Under the pieces are notes generated by a model. It was not told the origin of the DNA, searched no databases, and saw nothing but the letters and a program-made list of their open reading frames with translations. From JBJKSO01 sp046703825 (lineage in GTDB: Bacteria > Chloroflexota > Dormibacteria > Aeolococcales > Bog-877): a stretch of 64,000 nucleotides of DNA. The position numbers were made by a program, and so were the translations under genes. This document shows, in pieces, positions 26,371 to 36,282 of this stretch. Positions within the stretch are counted from its first letter, which is position 1; every line of letters begins with the position of its first letter. The stretch spans positions 3,146 to 67,145 of the forward strand of contig JBJKSO010000105.1 of assembly GCA_046703825.1 (NCBI GenBank), given 5' to 3'.

Positions 26371-29211
26371 CTAGACCGCTAGCGGGGCCGAGTTGATCGC
26401 GCTGGCTTCTGTGCCGGTGACTTCGCCGGTGGCCGCGTCGGTGGCGTTCTGAGCCCCTTCCGACAGGAGGAGCAGCTCCATCTCCATCGGGTGCAGGGGC
26501 TCTGCGAAGAAGAACCCCTGGAGTCGGGACTCGGAGCTCAGGCTTTCGATGATGGCCACCTCGGCCTCGGTCTCCACGCCCTCAGCCACCACCTCCATCG
26601 AGAGCGCGCGGCCCAAGTCGACCACGCTGCGCACCACGGCCGCGCCCGCCTGGCTCTTCGACATGCCCGAGATGAAGGCCCGATCGATCTTGATCTGGTC
26701 GACCGGCAGCCCCTGCACTTGCGCCAGCGACGACTGGCCGGTGCCGAAGTCGTCGATCGAGATCTTGACCCCCAACTTGCGCAGCGCCACCAACCGCGCC
26801 CTCACCTTCTCGATGTTGCTGATGATCATGCTCTCGGTCACCTCCAGCACCAGCTGTGAAGGCGGGACCCCGAACTCACTCAGGGCATCCTCGACATCCT
26901 GCTTGAGCCCGTCGAGAAGCTGGAAGGCTGAGACGTTCACCGAGATGGCGAAGTCGGCGGGCAGCACGCCCCGCGAACGCCAGTCGCTGAGTTGCCGGCA
27001 GGCCTCGCGCAGGACCCAGCGCCCGATCTCGACAATCTGACCGGTGGACTCGGCCACCGGGATGAAGTCCTGGGGCGAGATGGGGCCACGCTCGGGGTCA
27101 TCCCAGCGCAGCAGCGCTTCGGCTCCCTGGATGCGGTGGCGCACCGCGCTCAGCAGGGGCTGATAGGCGAGGCGGAACTCGCCGTTGCGCAGCGCGTGGC
27201 GCAGCCCCATCTCCAGCCGCAGGCGCTCGACCGCCTGCTCGTGAAGCTCCTTGCGGAAGACGACGTACCGGTTTTTTCCCTCGCGCTTGGCGGCGTAGAG
27301 GGCGATGTCGGCGTCGCGCAGCAGTACGGCTGGGTCGCTCTCGCGCGCGGCCGGGATGACGATCCCCAGGCTGGCGCTGACGGTCACCTCGGCGCGGTCG
27401 GGAAGTGAGAGAGGCGTCGAGAGCGCGCCCAGGATGCGCTCAGCGACCATCCCGGCGCCGGCGGCGCCGGCCACGTCGTCGACCAGGATCGCGAACTCGT
27501 CTCCTCCCAGACGGGCGAAGGTGTCGGTGGGCCGGAGCGCGTCTTCCACCCGCTGGGCCACCTGGAGCAGGGTTGCGTCGCCGGCGCCATGGCCGAGACT
27601 GTCGTTGATGTCCTTGAAGTCGTCCAGGTCGAGTGAGAGGAGTGCGACCTGGTGACCCTTGCGGCGCCGGCCGCGCAGGGCCTGCAGGATCCGGTCGGTG
27701 AGCAGCACCCGGTTGGCGAGTCCGGTCAGTGGGTCGTGCAGGGCCTGGTGGCGCAGCTGCTCCTCCAGCTGCTTGCGCTCGGTGACGTCGTGCGCGGTCA
27801 GCACCACCGCCCGCACGTCGGGGTCGTCGACGAGGTTGCTGGCCAGCACCTCCAGGTGGCGCCAGCTGCCGTCCCGGTCCTTGAGACGGCATTCCACCTT
27901 GCGGCTGGACCACGGGGCGTCGATGGCACGCCTGACCGATTCCTCGAAATCGGCCACGTCGTCGGGATGCATCACCGGCGCCAGGTCGAGCCGCTCACCC
28001 TCCCTGAGGCCATCGCCCAAGAAGGGCTCGACCGAGGGGCTGCAGTAGGTGACCGACTCGTCTTTGTCCAGGGCCAAGATCAGATCCGACGAATTGAGCA
28101 CCAGCGACCGGAAGCGGGCCTCCCTCCGCGCCAGGCTCTCGGCCAGCGTCACCCGCAGCAGGGCCAAGGAGCACTCGTCCGCCAGCACCCGGAAGGCGCC
28201 CAGCAGGTCGTCGGAGCACGGCTGCCCGGTGCTGATCGCCAGGACCCCGAACGACTCGCGCTCCACCGCCAGCTGCAGGAGCTGCAGGTGCTGGCCCGCT
28301 CCGTCGGGTAGGAGCGAGGACGCCACCCGGACGGTCAAGTCCTGGTCCTCATTGAGCGGGGAGCCCTCCACCAGCGCCTTGAGCACCCCCGGCTGCAGGT
28401 CCCGCTCCGCCAGGGTGCGCCGGCGCACCAGATCGACTCCCAGCGGCGAGGGGGCGAAGACCAGCAGGCCGGCGCCATGGGGAACTCCGAGCGCGACGGC
28501 GACGGCTCCGCCGCTGGGGGCCGCGACCGCCTGCACCGCCCGGCGCACCGTCCGGTAAACAGCTTCCGCGCTCTCGGCGGCCAGCAGGTCGGTGCTGGAC
28601 AGCCGCAGCATGCGTTCCCGCAGCATTGCTTCCCGGTGGTTGTCGATGGTGTGGCGCAAGATCTGCGCCGCCACCACTATCACCACCACCGCCACCGCAC
28701 CGGGGAGCAGGTGCTGCAGCTCGGGGCCACCCGAGGCGCCGACGTCCTCCAGAAGGCTCGCGGCGGTGGTACCGCCGACCAATCCCCCCGCCAAAGCAGC
28801 GGCGATCCAGCGGCCACCGTAGAAGGTGCGGAAGCAAAGGCCAGCGTAGAGGACCGCCAGGGCGTCCGCGGGCGTGGGCGCCCCCAGCGACACCAGCACC
28901 ATCGCCACCAGCGAGAGGAGGTCGCCCCACCAGTGGAACTCGTCCCGCCAGTAGCCGCGGCTCCACCAGAGGGTCAGCCAGATCACGCCTGCCAGCGCCG
29001 CCTCGCGCAAGGGGGTGGGGCGGCCGGATCCCAGCAGGACCAACGGCACACCCAGCATGAGGTCGACCAGGGTGGCGATGAGCAGGATGTGCTGGACCTT
29101 GGCCTGAAGGGTCTGCCCCGGTCGCAGCCAGGTCCTTACCGGGTCAACCCCTCCCACCACACCGTCCCGCACAGGCCCAACCTCGTGAAGCCGCTGGTGA
29201 GGGGCCGACAC
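26371..29211 (-). CDS. Membrane-bound GGDEF-EAL protein with GAF-like and PAS domains
   Basis: 946 residues. Five or six N-terminal membrane helices (about 35-190) are followed by a GAF-like region, a PAS domain (DLILALDKDESVTYCSPSVE), GGDEF and EAL domains. LGGDEF is intact and preceded at the right distance by RPTD, the product-inhibition site. The EAL domain keeps EALLRW, DDFGTG and AEGVETE, so both synthesis and breakdown of cyclic di-GMP appear possible. The sensing input is unknown. The start is GTG 29211. It probably links an envelope signal to surface or attachment behaviour. Confidence 0.9.
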   Translation of the reverse strand: MSAPHQRLHEVGPVRDGVVGGVDPVRTWLRPGQTLQAKVQHILLIATLVDLMLGVPLVLLGSGRPTPLREAALAGVIWLTLWWSRGYWRDEFHWWGDLLSLVAMVLVSLGAPTPADALAVLYAGLCFRTFYGGRWIAAALAGGLVGGTTAASLLEDVGASGGPELQHLLPGAVAVVVIVVAAQILRHTIDNHREAMLRERMLRLSSTDLLAAESAEAVYRTVRRAVQAVAAPSGGAVAVALGVPHGAGLLVFAPSPLGVDLVRRRTLAERDLQPGVLKALVEGSPLNEDQDLTVRVASSLLPDGAGQHLQLLQLAVERESFGVLAISTGQPCSDDLLGAFRVLADECSLALLRVTLAESLARREARFRSLVLNSSDLILALDKDESVTYCSPSVEPFLGDGLREGERLDLAPVMHPDDVADFEESVRRAIDAPWSSRKVECRLKDRDGSWRHLEVLASNLVDDPDVRAVVLTAHDVTERKQLEEQLRHQALHDPLTGLANRVLLTDRILQALRGRRRKGHQVALLSLDLDDFKDINDSLGHGAGDATLLQVAQRVEDALRPTDTFARLGGDEFAILVDDVAGAAGAGMVAERILGALSTPLSLPDRAEVTVSASLGIVIPAARESDPAVLLRDADIALYAAKREGKNRYVVFRKELHEQAVERLRLEMGLRHALRNGEFRLAYQPLLSAVRHRIQGAEALLRWDDPERGPISPQDFIPVAESTGQIVEIGRWVLREACRQLSDWRSRGVLPADFAISVNVSAFQLLDGLKQDVEDALSEFGVPPSQLVLEVTESMIISNIEKVRARLVALRKLGVKISIDDFGTGQSSLAQVQGLPVDQIKIDRAFISGMSKSQAGAAVVRSVVDLGRALSMEVVAEGVETEAEVAIIESLSSESRLQGFFFAEPLHPMEMELLLLSEGAQNATDAATGEVTGTEASAINSAPLAV

Positions 29212-29339
29212 CGATAATGGGCCGGCCGACTCCAGCGACTTTGGCCGTTGAGCGACTGAAGGCGGGTAACGCAGCCGTGACGGCTGTTAAAGGACCGTTG
29301 CCAAAGATCGCTAGAAGGCCAGCCGCGCCGCCGGCACCG

Positions 29340-30311
29340 CTACCAGGCGTACGCCTCGGGCGCGTGCCCACCGGGCCCTGGAAACAGCTGATCCAGACGC
29401 TCCCGGTCCTCACGGCCGAGCCCGATCTCCGGTGCTCGCAGCGCCGAGGTGAGCTGGTCCGTCGTCCGGGGGCCGATGATCGGCGCCACCACCCCAGGCT
29501 GGTGCAGCAGCCAGGCCAGGGCGATGTTGGCCGCGTCCTCGCCGCGGTCCCGGCAGTAGGCCTCGTACGCCTCCAAAGATGCGCGGCGCTCGTCGACGCG
29601 CCTCTCGAGCTCGGGCGAGCTGCGCCGACCTTGGTCGCGCTTCTCCAGTGCCCCAGCCAGGATTCCCCCAGCGAGCGGGCTCCAAGGGATAACCCCCACC
29701 CCGTACTCGCGGCAGGCCGGCAGCACCTCCAACTCCACCTCCCGGCTCATGAGGTTGTAGAGGGACTGCTCGCTGATCAGCCCCAGCCGATGGCGCCGGT
29801 GGGCCTGCTCCTGCGCGCGGGCGATGTGCCACCCGGCGAAGTTGGAGGACCCGAAGTAGAGCACCTTGCCCTGGAGCCGCAGGGTCTCGAAGGCTTCCCA
29901 GATCTCGTCCCAGGGAGTGTTCCGATCGATGTGGTGCATCTGGTAGAGGTCAAGATGGTCAGTCTGCAAACGCCGCAGCGAGGCCTCGCAGGCGCTGCGA
30001 ATGTTGCGGGCTGAGAGGAAGGTGTCGTTGGGCCAGTCGCTGGTGGAGCCGTAGACCTTGGTCGCGATCACCACCTTCTCGCGCCGCCCTCCGCCCTTGG
30101 CGAACCAGCGCCCGACGATCTCCTCGGTGAGCCCCATCCGGACCTGGCGGCCGTAGACGTTGGCGGTGTCAAAGAAGTTGATGCCCGCCTCCAAGGCCCG
30201 GTCCATGATCCGGTCGGCCTCCTCCTCCGAGGTCAAGGGTCCGAAGTTCATCGTCCCCAGGCAAAGCCGGCTGACCTCGACACCTGCGCGTCCGAGATGC
30301 ACGTATTCCAA
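29340..30311 (-). CDS. Aldo/keto reductase
   Basis: 323 residues, TIM-barrel NADPH-dependent oxidoreductase. The N-terminal GTMNFGPLTSEEEADRIMD, catalytic FFDTANVYG (Asp, Tyr), lysine in IATKVYG and histidine in YQMHHID are present. The C-terminal IIGPRTTDQL loop binds NADPH. It starts at TTG with AGGAGG nine bases upstream. The natural substrate is not evident. Its relation to the DUF72 gene upstream is a 193-base gap on the same strand. Confidence 0.9.
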   Translation of the reverse strand: MEYVHLGRAGVEVSRLCLGTMNFGPLTSEEEADRIMDRALEAGINFFDTANVYGRQVRMGLTEEIVGRWFAKGGGRREKVVIATKVYGSTSDWPNDTFLSARNIRSACEASLRRLQTDHLDLYQMHHIDRNTPWDEIWEAFETLRLQGKVLYFGSSNFAGWHIARAQEQAHRRHRLGLISEQSLYNLMSREVELEVLPACREYGVGVIPWSPLAGGILAGALEKRDQGRRSSPELERRVDERRASLEAYEAYCRDRGEDAANIALAWLLHQPGVVAPIIGPRTTDQLTSALRAPEIGLGREDRERLDQLFPGPGGHAPEAYAW

Positions 30312-30504
30312 GGGCTGCTGCCTCCTGAGATTGCCTTTGTTGCTCCGGTCGCCGCTTGCCGACCGCCGGCGCCGGCGAACTCAGATTCCGGTACTTAGTG
30401 CGAGAGGCGCTCCGGCGCAGGTCGCGCCTGAGCCGGCCCCGACCGGTCCCCAGCTTAGGCGGCCGCGGCCCAGGGCGCAGCGCGCAAAGCCGGTTCCGCC
30501 CCGG

Positions 30505-31368
30505 TCAGCTGAGCGGCAGCATCGGCGTCTCCTCCTGCGGGGAGGTACGTGCCTGCGGCAGCTCCAGCAGCTCGGCCATCTGCGCAGCGTTGACCACAGC
30601 GTAGTTCGAGCGGTTGTTGTTGAACAGAAGCTGCACCTCCTCCGCCTGCTCGGCGAGCTCCCTGACCCGCTCTCGCCAGCCCTCCAGCTCCTCCTTGCGG
30701 TAGAGGTAGTTGAACCGCTCCCCGGACGTCTTCCCGGACGTGTACCAGGTCTTGTGGTTGCGGCCGTGAAAGCGGACCACCGACAGGCGGCGATCACTCA
30801 CCGCCAGTAGCGGCGGAAAGCTCCCCGAGCCCAGCTGGGGCTCGTCGACGATGCAGAAGGAGATCTGGGATTCCTGCAGCAGGTCCAGCAACTGATCCCA
30901 GCGCTGCTCGGCGGCCCAGCCCCGGTTGCGCATCTCCACCACCAAGAGATCGTCGGGATGCCGCTCGCGCAGCCGGGAGACCCGGTCGAGATTCAGTGGG
31001 GAGCTGGAGAACCAGGCGGGGAACTGGTAGTGGACGGCCCGCAGCTTTCCGCTGGCGCGCAAGGGCTTGAGGCACTCGAGGAACTGAGTCTCCTCGTCCG
31101 CGGTCGGCTCGCGCGGCTGGCCGCCCTCGCGTTCGTGGTAGGTCAGCGACCTGAAGGCCTTGATGTTGAACTCGAAGTCGGCGGGCGTGATCGAGGCCCA
31201 GGCCTGGGTGCGGTCGGGCGTGGGGATGGCGTAGTAGCTGCTGTCGATCTCCACCAGCGGGAAGAACCGCGCGTAGTAGGCGAGCCGCTGCCTCTGTGGC
31301 AGGCCCGGAGGATAGAACGGCTTATGGTCGTTCCAATTGCAGGTGCCCACCACAACCCGGCCCGGCAT
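30505..31368 (-). CDS. DUF72 family protein
   Basis: 287 residues from ATG 31368; the frame is open further upstream but that part is not conserved-looking. Family features are VVVGTCNWND-KPFYPPGLP, YARFFPLVEIDSSYYAIP and FRFHGRN-like VVRFHGRNHKTWY, with YLYRKEELEGW before the C-terminal LLFNNNRSNYAV. DUF72 proteins adopt a TIM-barrel-like fold; their biochemical role is not settled. It is divergent from the PPOX gene, starts 46 bases apart, so the two may share a control region. Confidence 0.88.
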   Translation of the reverse strand: MPGRVVVGTCNWNDHKPFYPPGLPQRQRLAYYARFFPLVEIDSSYYAIPTPDRTQAWASITPADFEFNIKAFRSLTYHEREGGQPREPTADEETQFLECLKPLRASGKLRAVHYQFPAWFSSSPLNLDRVSRLRERHPDDLLVVEMRNRGWAAEQRWDQLLDLLQESQISFCIVDEPQLGSGSFPPLLAVSDRRLSVVRFHGRNHKTWYTSGKTSGERFNYLYRKEELEGWRERVRELAEQAEEVQLLFNNNRSNYAVVNAAQMAELLELPQARTSPQEETPMLPLS

Positions 31369-31414
31369 GGGCCGATGTTGGCAGGTCCGCCCACCACAGG
31401 AGGTACAGCAGAGC

Positions 31415-31807
31415 ATGGTCCAGCTCAGCAAGGCTCAGATCGATTTCTTGCGTCAGCCCCAGTTCGCCCACGTGGGCACCGTGGGCAGCGGCGGGCAGCC
31501 CCAGGTGACGGCGGTGTGGATCGACACTGATGGTGAGCGCGTGATATTCAACACCTCACAGGGCCGGCTCAAGGCCCGCAACCTGAGCCGCGATCCCCGG
31601 GTCTCGATCTCGATCACGGACGCTCAAGATCCGTACCGGCGGCTGGTGATCCAGGGCCGGGTGGCAGAGATGGTGGAAGGGGGCGCGGTCGATCACATCA
31701 ACTTCCTGAACCAGAAGTACCACGGAAACCCGGTCTACCCTCTACCCCCAGGGCAGGTGCGCCTGATCGTGAAGGTGGATCCGGAGCGGGTCTCGGGGAA
31801 CGTCTAG
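31415..31807 (+). CDS. PPOX-class F420/FMN-dependent oxidoreductase
   Basis: 130 residues, split-barrel flavin-binding fold. QPQVTAVWIDTDGERVIFNT and SRDPRVSISITDAQDPYR match the F420-dependent PPOX subgroup. It should bind F420 or FMN and reduce a small substrate. AGGAGG lies about 13 bases before the ATG. Its stop shares CTAG with the stop of the convergent aldo/keto reductase. The presence of an F420-type enzyme fits an actinobacterial or chloroflexotal host. Confidence 0.88.
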   Translation: MVQLSKAQIDFLRQPQFAHVGTVGSGGQPQVTAVWIDTDGERVIFNTSQGRLKARNLSRDPRVSISITDAQDPYRRLVIQGRVAEMVEGGAVDHINFLNQKYHGNPVYPLPPGQVRLIVKVDPERVSGNV

Positions 31808-32832
31808 CCACCGCCGTCCGGGCGGGTGGGGCCTTCGCCGCTGGCAGCTGCGGCGGCGGCGATCTCGTTCATCTCCTGCTCGCCCAGGTGGACACTCGCC
31901 GCCCCCAGCCAGCCGTCGACCTGCTCGGGGTTGCGGGCTCCCACGATGGCGGCTGTCACCCCCGGCCAGCACAAAGTCCAGGCGATGGCGACCTCCGCCA
32001 CCGTCACCCCCTGCCGGGCGGCGATCGGCCGCAGGCGCTCCACCATGGCCAGGTTGTGCTGCAGCCGCTCGCCGTGGAACTCGGGATCGCGGGAGCGCCA
32101 GTCGTCGTCGGGTAGTTGTCGGGCGCGCTCCTCGGTGAAGGCGCCGCTCAGCAAGCCCGACTGCATCGGGCTGTAGACGATCACGCCGGTCCCATGGCGC
32201 CGGCACCAGGGGATGACGTCGGCGGCCGCCTGCCGGTCGATCAGCGAAAGCGGCGGCTGGAGCGAATCGACGTGGCCCAGGCGCTCGGCGCGCTCCAGCT
32301 GGGGGACGCCGTGGTTGCTCACACCGACGGCGCGGGCCTTGCCCTGCTGCTTCAGATCCAGGAGAACGCCCCAGTACTCCTCGATCGGGGTCCCATCCTC
32401 GGCGGGCCAGTGCATCTGGTAGAGGTCGACCCGGTCGGTGTGGAGCCGGCGCAGAGAGTCGTCGATCTCACGGCGGAGGGAGTCCGGTCGGCCCAGGCGC
32501 AGGGCCGGGCGGGAGCGGTCGCGCTCGTCCCAGACCAGGCCGCCCTTGGTGAAGACGTAGGGGCGTTCCGAGTCCGACATCCCCTCAAGTGCTCGCGCCA
32601 CCACCTCCTCGGAGTGGCCCAGCCCGTAGACCGCGGCGGTGTCGATCCAGTTCACCCCCGAGCGGACCGCGTGCCGGATGGCGTCGATCGAGCGCTGGTC
32701 GTCCTGGCCCCCCCAGGCGAAGGCCCAACCGCCACCTCCCAGCGCCCAGGCGCCGAAGCCCACGCGCGTGATCTCCATGTCGGTGGAACCCAGCCGCCGA
32801 CGGCCCAGCGCCGCCCGTCTCTCAAGCGCCAT
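31804..32832 (-). CDS. Aldo/keto reductase
   Basis: 342 residues. GFGAWALGGGGWAFAWGGQD, WIDTAAVYGLGHSEE, the lysine of FTKGG, and YQMHWPAEDGTPIEEYW are the AKR active-site blocks. It is only distantly similar to the reductase at 29.3-30.3 kb, so it is not a recent duplicate. GGGGAAGG precedes the ATG. The stop overlaps that of the PPOX gene on the opposite strand. Confidence 0.9.
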   Translation of the reverse strand: MALERRAALGRRRLGSTDMEITRVGFGAWALGGGGWAFAWGGQDDQRSIDAIRHAVRSGVNWIDTAAVYGLGHSEEVVARALEGMSDSERPYVFTKGGLVWDERDRSRPALRLGRPDSLRREIDDSLRRLHTDRVDLYQMHWPAEDGTPIEEYWGVLLDLKQQGKARAVGVSNHGVPQLERAERLGHVDSLQPPLSLIDRQAAADVIPWCRRHGTGVIVYSPMQSGLLSGAFTEERARQLPDDDWRSRDPEFHGERLQHNLAMVERLRPIAARQGVTVAEVAIAWTLCWPGVTAAIVGARNPEQVDGWLGAASVHLGEQEMNEIAAAAAASGEGPTRPDGGG

Positions 32833-32975
32833 GGCCTTCCCCTTGCTGCTCTACGGTCGACCCGGACACGAACATACCGCTGGGATCCACGGTCCGTCGC
32901 CGGGCGCGGCGGAGCGGCAACTGCCGGCTGGACTGGGCAACCATCGCCGCGGAGCGGCGATACGATGAGGTGGCG

Positions 32976-34829
32976 ATGGACGGGGTTACTTCGGTGCGGG
33001 GACCGGAGACCGCGATCGACTTCAACTTGGTGGCGGCCACCGTCAACGGGTCTGGCAGTCAGTCGGCCAACCTGGTGCTCACCCGCGCCGTATTCGCGAT
33101 GGGCATCCCGGTGGCGCCGAAGAACCTGTTCCCCTCGAACATCGAGGGCCTGCCCACCTGGTTCTTCCTGCGAGCCAACTCCGCCGGGTACCGGGCGGGG
33201 CGACGGCAGGCGGACCTGATGGTAGCCCTGAACCGGGCGACCTTCGCCCAGGATCTCGACCGGCTCAACCCGGGCGGGGCACTGGTCCACGAGGCGTCCT
33301 TCGGTGAGCCGGCCGCTCCCAGCCCACCCGGCGTGCGGCGCTACCCGGTCCCGTTTTTGGCGCTGGCCAAGCAGCACGTGGCCAGCGCCGACATGCGCAA
33401 GTACCTCACCAACATGATCTACGTGGGCGTGGTGGCCGAACTCATGGGCATTCCCGAGGAGGCGCTGGAGCAAGCCCTGGGCCAGCAGTTCCGGGGCAAG
33501 CCCAAAGCGATCGCCCCAAACCGGGAGGCGATCGCTTTGGGCCGCCAGTACTTCGTCGAGAGCTTCGAGCGACCCACCACGGTGCCTTTGCAGCCGATGG
33601 CTTCGCCGCAAGACCGCCTGCTGTTGGAGGGCAATCAGACCGCGGCGCTCGGGGCGCTCATGGCCGGCTGCACGGTCGCGGCCTGGTACCCGATCACGCC
33701 AAGCTCCTCGCTGGCCGAGCATCTGATCGCCTTGAGCGAGCGCTTCCGCAGGGATCCGGAGAGCGGTGAGCGGCGGATGGCGGTCATTCAGGCGGAGGAC
33801 GAGCTGGCGGCGGCAGGCATGGTCGTTGGCGCCGGCTGGGCAGGCGCCCGAGCCATGACCACCACCTCCGGGCCGGGAATCTCTCTGATGGCTGAGTTCG
33901 TAGGACTTGGCTACTACGCCGAGATCCCGGGAGTGTTCGTGGATGTTCAGCGGGTGGGGCCGTCGACCGGGCTGCCGACCCGGACGATGCAGGGAGACGT
34001 GAGCTTCGCCCACACGCTCTCCCACGGGGACACCAAGCACCCGGTGCTGCTGCCGGCGGACCCGCTCGAGTGCTACCAGTTCGTCCAGGAGGCGTTCAAC
34101 CTGGCCGAGGAGCTGCAGACCCCGGTCTTCGTCCTCTCGGACCTGGACATCGGCATGAACCTCTGGATGACCGAGCCGCTCCCCTATCCCGACCAACCGC
34201 TCCGCCGTGGCAAGGTCTTGCGCGCGGAACAGCTGCGCCAGCTGACCCGGTTCGAGCGTTACCGGGACGTCGACGGCGACGGGGTACCCTGGCGGACCCT
34301 GCCGGGCACCGACCACCCTCTGGCCGCCTACTTCACCCGCGGCTCGGGGCACGACGAAGCGGCCCGCTACACGGAGAGCGAGGTGGTCTACTCGCGGATC
34401 ATGGACCGGCTGGCGCGCAAGCTGGAGACTGCGCGCGCGATGGTTCCCCAGCCGCTGGTGGACGAGCACGGGGCAGAGCTGGGCATCATCGCCTTCGGCT
34501 CCTCCGACCACGCGGTGCGCGAGGTGCGCGATCGACTGGGGAGCGCGGGCACCGCCTCCGACTACCTGCGGCTCCGCGCCCTCCCGGTGGCCCAGAGTGT
34601 CAATGATTTTGTCGAGGCGCACTCAGTGGTCTATGTGATCGAGCAAAATCGCGACGGACAGATGCTTCAGATCCTGAAGTCGGAGCTGCGCCCCGAGCTG
34701 GTGGCCAGGCTGCGCTCGGTCCGCCACTACGATGGTCTGCCGCTGTTCGCCGACGACGTGCTGGAGCAGATCAGAGCCAACGGCGCGGGCGCAACCGGGC
34801 CCCAGCTCAAGGTTGTCAGGGGGGCGTGA
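32976..34829 (+). CDS. korA: 2-oxoacid:ferredoxin oxidoreductase, alpha subunit with fused gamma domain
   Basis: About 617 residues. The N-terminal gamma domain (about 15-190, GSGSQSANLVLTRAVFAMG) is followed by the alpha pyrimidine-binding domain (GNQTAALGALMAGC, WYPITPSSSLAEHL). With the beta subunit it oxidises a 2-oxoacid, most likely 2-oxoglutarate, to the acyl-CoA, reducing ferredoxin. The order gamma-alpha then beta matches mycobacterial KorAB. ATG 32976 has GAGG upstream; GTG 32970 is a possible alternative. No gene for ferredoxin is adjacent. Confidence 0.92.
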   Translation: MDGVTSVRGPETAIDFNLVAATVNGSGSQSANLVLTRAVFAMGIPVAPKNLFPSNIEGLPTWFFLRANSAGYRAGRRQADLMVALNRATFAQDLDRLNPGGALVHEASFGEPAAPSPPGVRRYPVPFLALAKQHVASADMRKYLTNMIYVGVVAELMGIPEEALEQALGQQFRGKPKAIAPNREAIALGRQYFVESFERPTTVPLQPMASPQDRLLLEGNQTAALGALMAGCTVAAWYPITPSSSLAEHLIALSERFRRDPESGERRMAVIQAEDELAAAGMVVGAGWAGARAMTTTSGPGISLMAEFVGLGYYAEIPGVFVDVQRVGPSTGLPTRTMQGDVSFAHTLSHGDTKHPVLLPADPLECYQFVQEAFNLAEELQTPVFVLSDLDIGMNLWMTEPLPYPDQPLRRGKVLRAEQLRQLTRFERYRDVDGDGVPWRTLPGTDHPLAAYFTRGSGHDEAARYTESEVVYSRIMDRLARKLETARAMVPQPLVDEHGAELGIIAFGSSDHAVREVRDRLGSAGTASDYLRLRALPVAQSVNDFVEAHSVVYVIEQNRDGQMLQILKSELRPELVARLRSVRHYDGLPLFADDVLEQIRANGAGATGPQLKVVRGA

Positions 34830-35857
34830 TGGCGGTCCAGGCCAAGACCAACCGGCTCGGGCTCAGCCGGGACGACTACCGGGGGCTGGCAACAACCCTG
34901 TGCGCCGGCTGCGGCCACAACTCGATCACCAACCACATCGTGAAGGCGCTCTTCGATCATGGCGTGGAGCCGCACCGGCTCGCCAAGATGAGCGGGATCG
35001 GCTGCTCCTCGAAGGCCACCGCGTACTTCGTGGAGCGCTCCCACGCCTTCAACGCCGTGCACGGAAGGATGGCCGCCGTCACCACCGGCGCCGCCGCTGC
35101 CAACCGCCAACTGCTCTTCCTGGGGATCAGCGGGGACGGCGACACCGCCAGCATCGGCCTCGGCAACTTCGCCCACCTGGTCCGGCGCAACGTTGACTGC
35201 ACGTACGTGGTGGAGAACAACGGGGTCTACGGCCTGACCAAGGGGCAGTTCTCCGCCACCGCCGACGTCGGCTCGGTCCAGAAGCGGGGCGCGGTCAACC
35301 AGCTGGAAACCATCGATGTGGCGGCGCTGGCGATCCAGCTGGGCGCCACCTTCGTCGCCCGCAGCTTCAGCGGGGACGGCCAGCAGCTGGTGCCCCTGCT
35401 CGAGGCCGCCTTCTCGCACCGGGGCACGGCGGTCCTGGACGTGATCAGCCCCTGCGTCACCTACAACGACCACGAGGGGTCGACCAAGAGCTACGCCTAC
35501 GTCAAGGAGCACGACCTGGTGCTCCAGGAGCTGGACTTCATCCCCGAGCAGCGCGAGGTGGAGGTCTCGTACCCGGAGGGGGAATCGACCGAGGTAACCC
35601 TCCACGACGGTTCGCGTCTGCGGCTGCGCAAGCTGGGCGCGGACCACGACCCCGGCGACCGCATGGCGGCCCTGCGCGTGATCGAATCCGGCCGGCAGAG
35701 CCGCGAGCTGATCACGGGCCTGCTCTACGTCAACCCCGAGTCGGTCGACCTGGCCACCCGCGAGCAGCTCGTCGACACGCCGCTGCGGGATCTGACCGAA
35801 CCGGAGCTGCGCCCCAGTGCCGAGCAGTTCCGGGCACTGATGGAGAGCTGGCGCTAG
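34829..35857 (+). CDS. korB: 2-oxoacid:ferredoxin oxidoreductase, beta subunit
   Basis: 342 residues. It binds thiamine diphosphate and a 4Fe-4S cluster: TLCAGCGHN and GIGCSS supply cysteines, GISGDGDTASIG with VENNGVYGLTKGQFS forms the diphosphate/Mg site, and a further cysteine sits in ISPCVTYND. The ATG overlaps the korA stop, giving strict coupling. Together KorAB would feed succinyl-CoA and reduced ferredoxin, or run in reverse for carboxylation. Its stop shares CTAG with the convergent DUF302 gene. Confidence 0.93.
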   Translation: MAVQAKTNRLGLSRDDYRGLATTLCAGCGHNSITNHIVKALFDHGVEPHRLAKMSGIGCSSKATAYFVERSHAFNAVHGRMAAVTTGAAAANRQLLFLGISGDGDTASIGLGNFAHLVRRNVDCTYVVENNGVYGLTKGQFSATADVGSVQKRGAVNQLETIDVAALAIQLGATFVARSFSGDGQQLVPLLEAAFSHRGTAVLDVISPCVTYNDHEGSTKSYAYVKEHDLVLQELDFIPEQREVEVSYPEGESTEVTLHDGSRLRLRKLGADHDPGDRMAALRVIESGRQSRELITGLLYVNPESVDLATREQLVDTPLRDLTEPELRPSAEQFRALMESWR

Positions 35858-36282
35858 GCCGATCCCGGGGTGGCGGGAGCGCTCGAGGCCCCCTGGCCCG
35901 GAAGCGACGCCAGCGCCTGCTGCACCCGCTCGGCGGCCTCGGCCGCCACCGGCTCCAGCGCCGCTCGTCCCGTCACCGACGCGAGTATCTCCGGGTCCAG
36001 GGCTTGGACCAGCGTCTTGCCGCCCTGCTCCCGGACAACGACGTTGCATGGCAGCAGCATCCCGATGTCGCGCTCGACGTCCAGGGCCCGGTGCGCCAGC
36101 TCGGGGTTGCAGGCACCCAGGATCAGGTACGGCTCCATCTCGAGGCCGAGCTTCTCCCGTAGGGTCTCGCGCACATCGATCTCGGTGAGGACACCGAACC
36201 CCTGGGACTTGAAGGCTTCCCGCACCTTGCCCACCGCTTCGGCAAAGGGAAGGGCAAGCTGCACGCTGCGTCCGTACTCCAC
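35854..36282 (-). CDS. DUF302 domain protein
   Basis: 142 residues. The conserved pattern is AVGKVREAFKSQGFGVLTEID, MEPYLILGACNPELAHRAL and LPCNVVVRE, typical of DUF302. The biochemical function of this small alpha/beta fold is unsettled. It starts at GTG with CAGGAGG upstream and ends on a CTAG shared with korB. The alanine-rich C-terminus (residues 110-142) is likely disordered. Confidence 0.88.
   Translation of the reverse strand: MEYGRSVQLALPFAEAVGKVREAFKSQGFGVLTEIDVRETLREKLGLEMEPYLILGACNPELAHRALDVERDIGMLLPCNVVVREQGGKTLVQALDPEILASVTGRAALEPVAAEAAERVQQALASLPGQGASSAPATPGSA

Noticed and set aside
32652..34622. Long open frame (656 codons) on the minus strand across korA and the aldo/keto reductase
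   Set aside because: It mirrors the real genes in GC-rich DNA. The product is rich in Gly, Arg, His and Pro with no domain, while the opposite strand encodes clear KorA.
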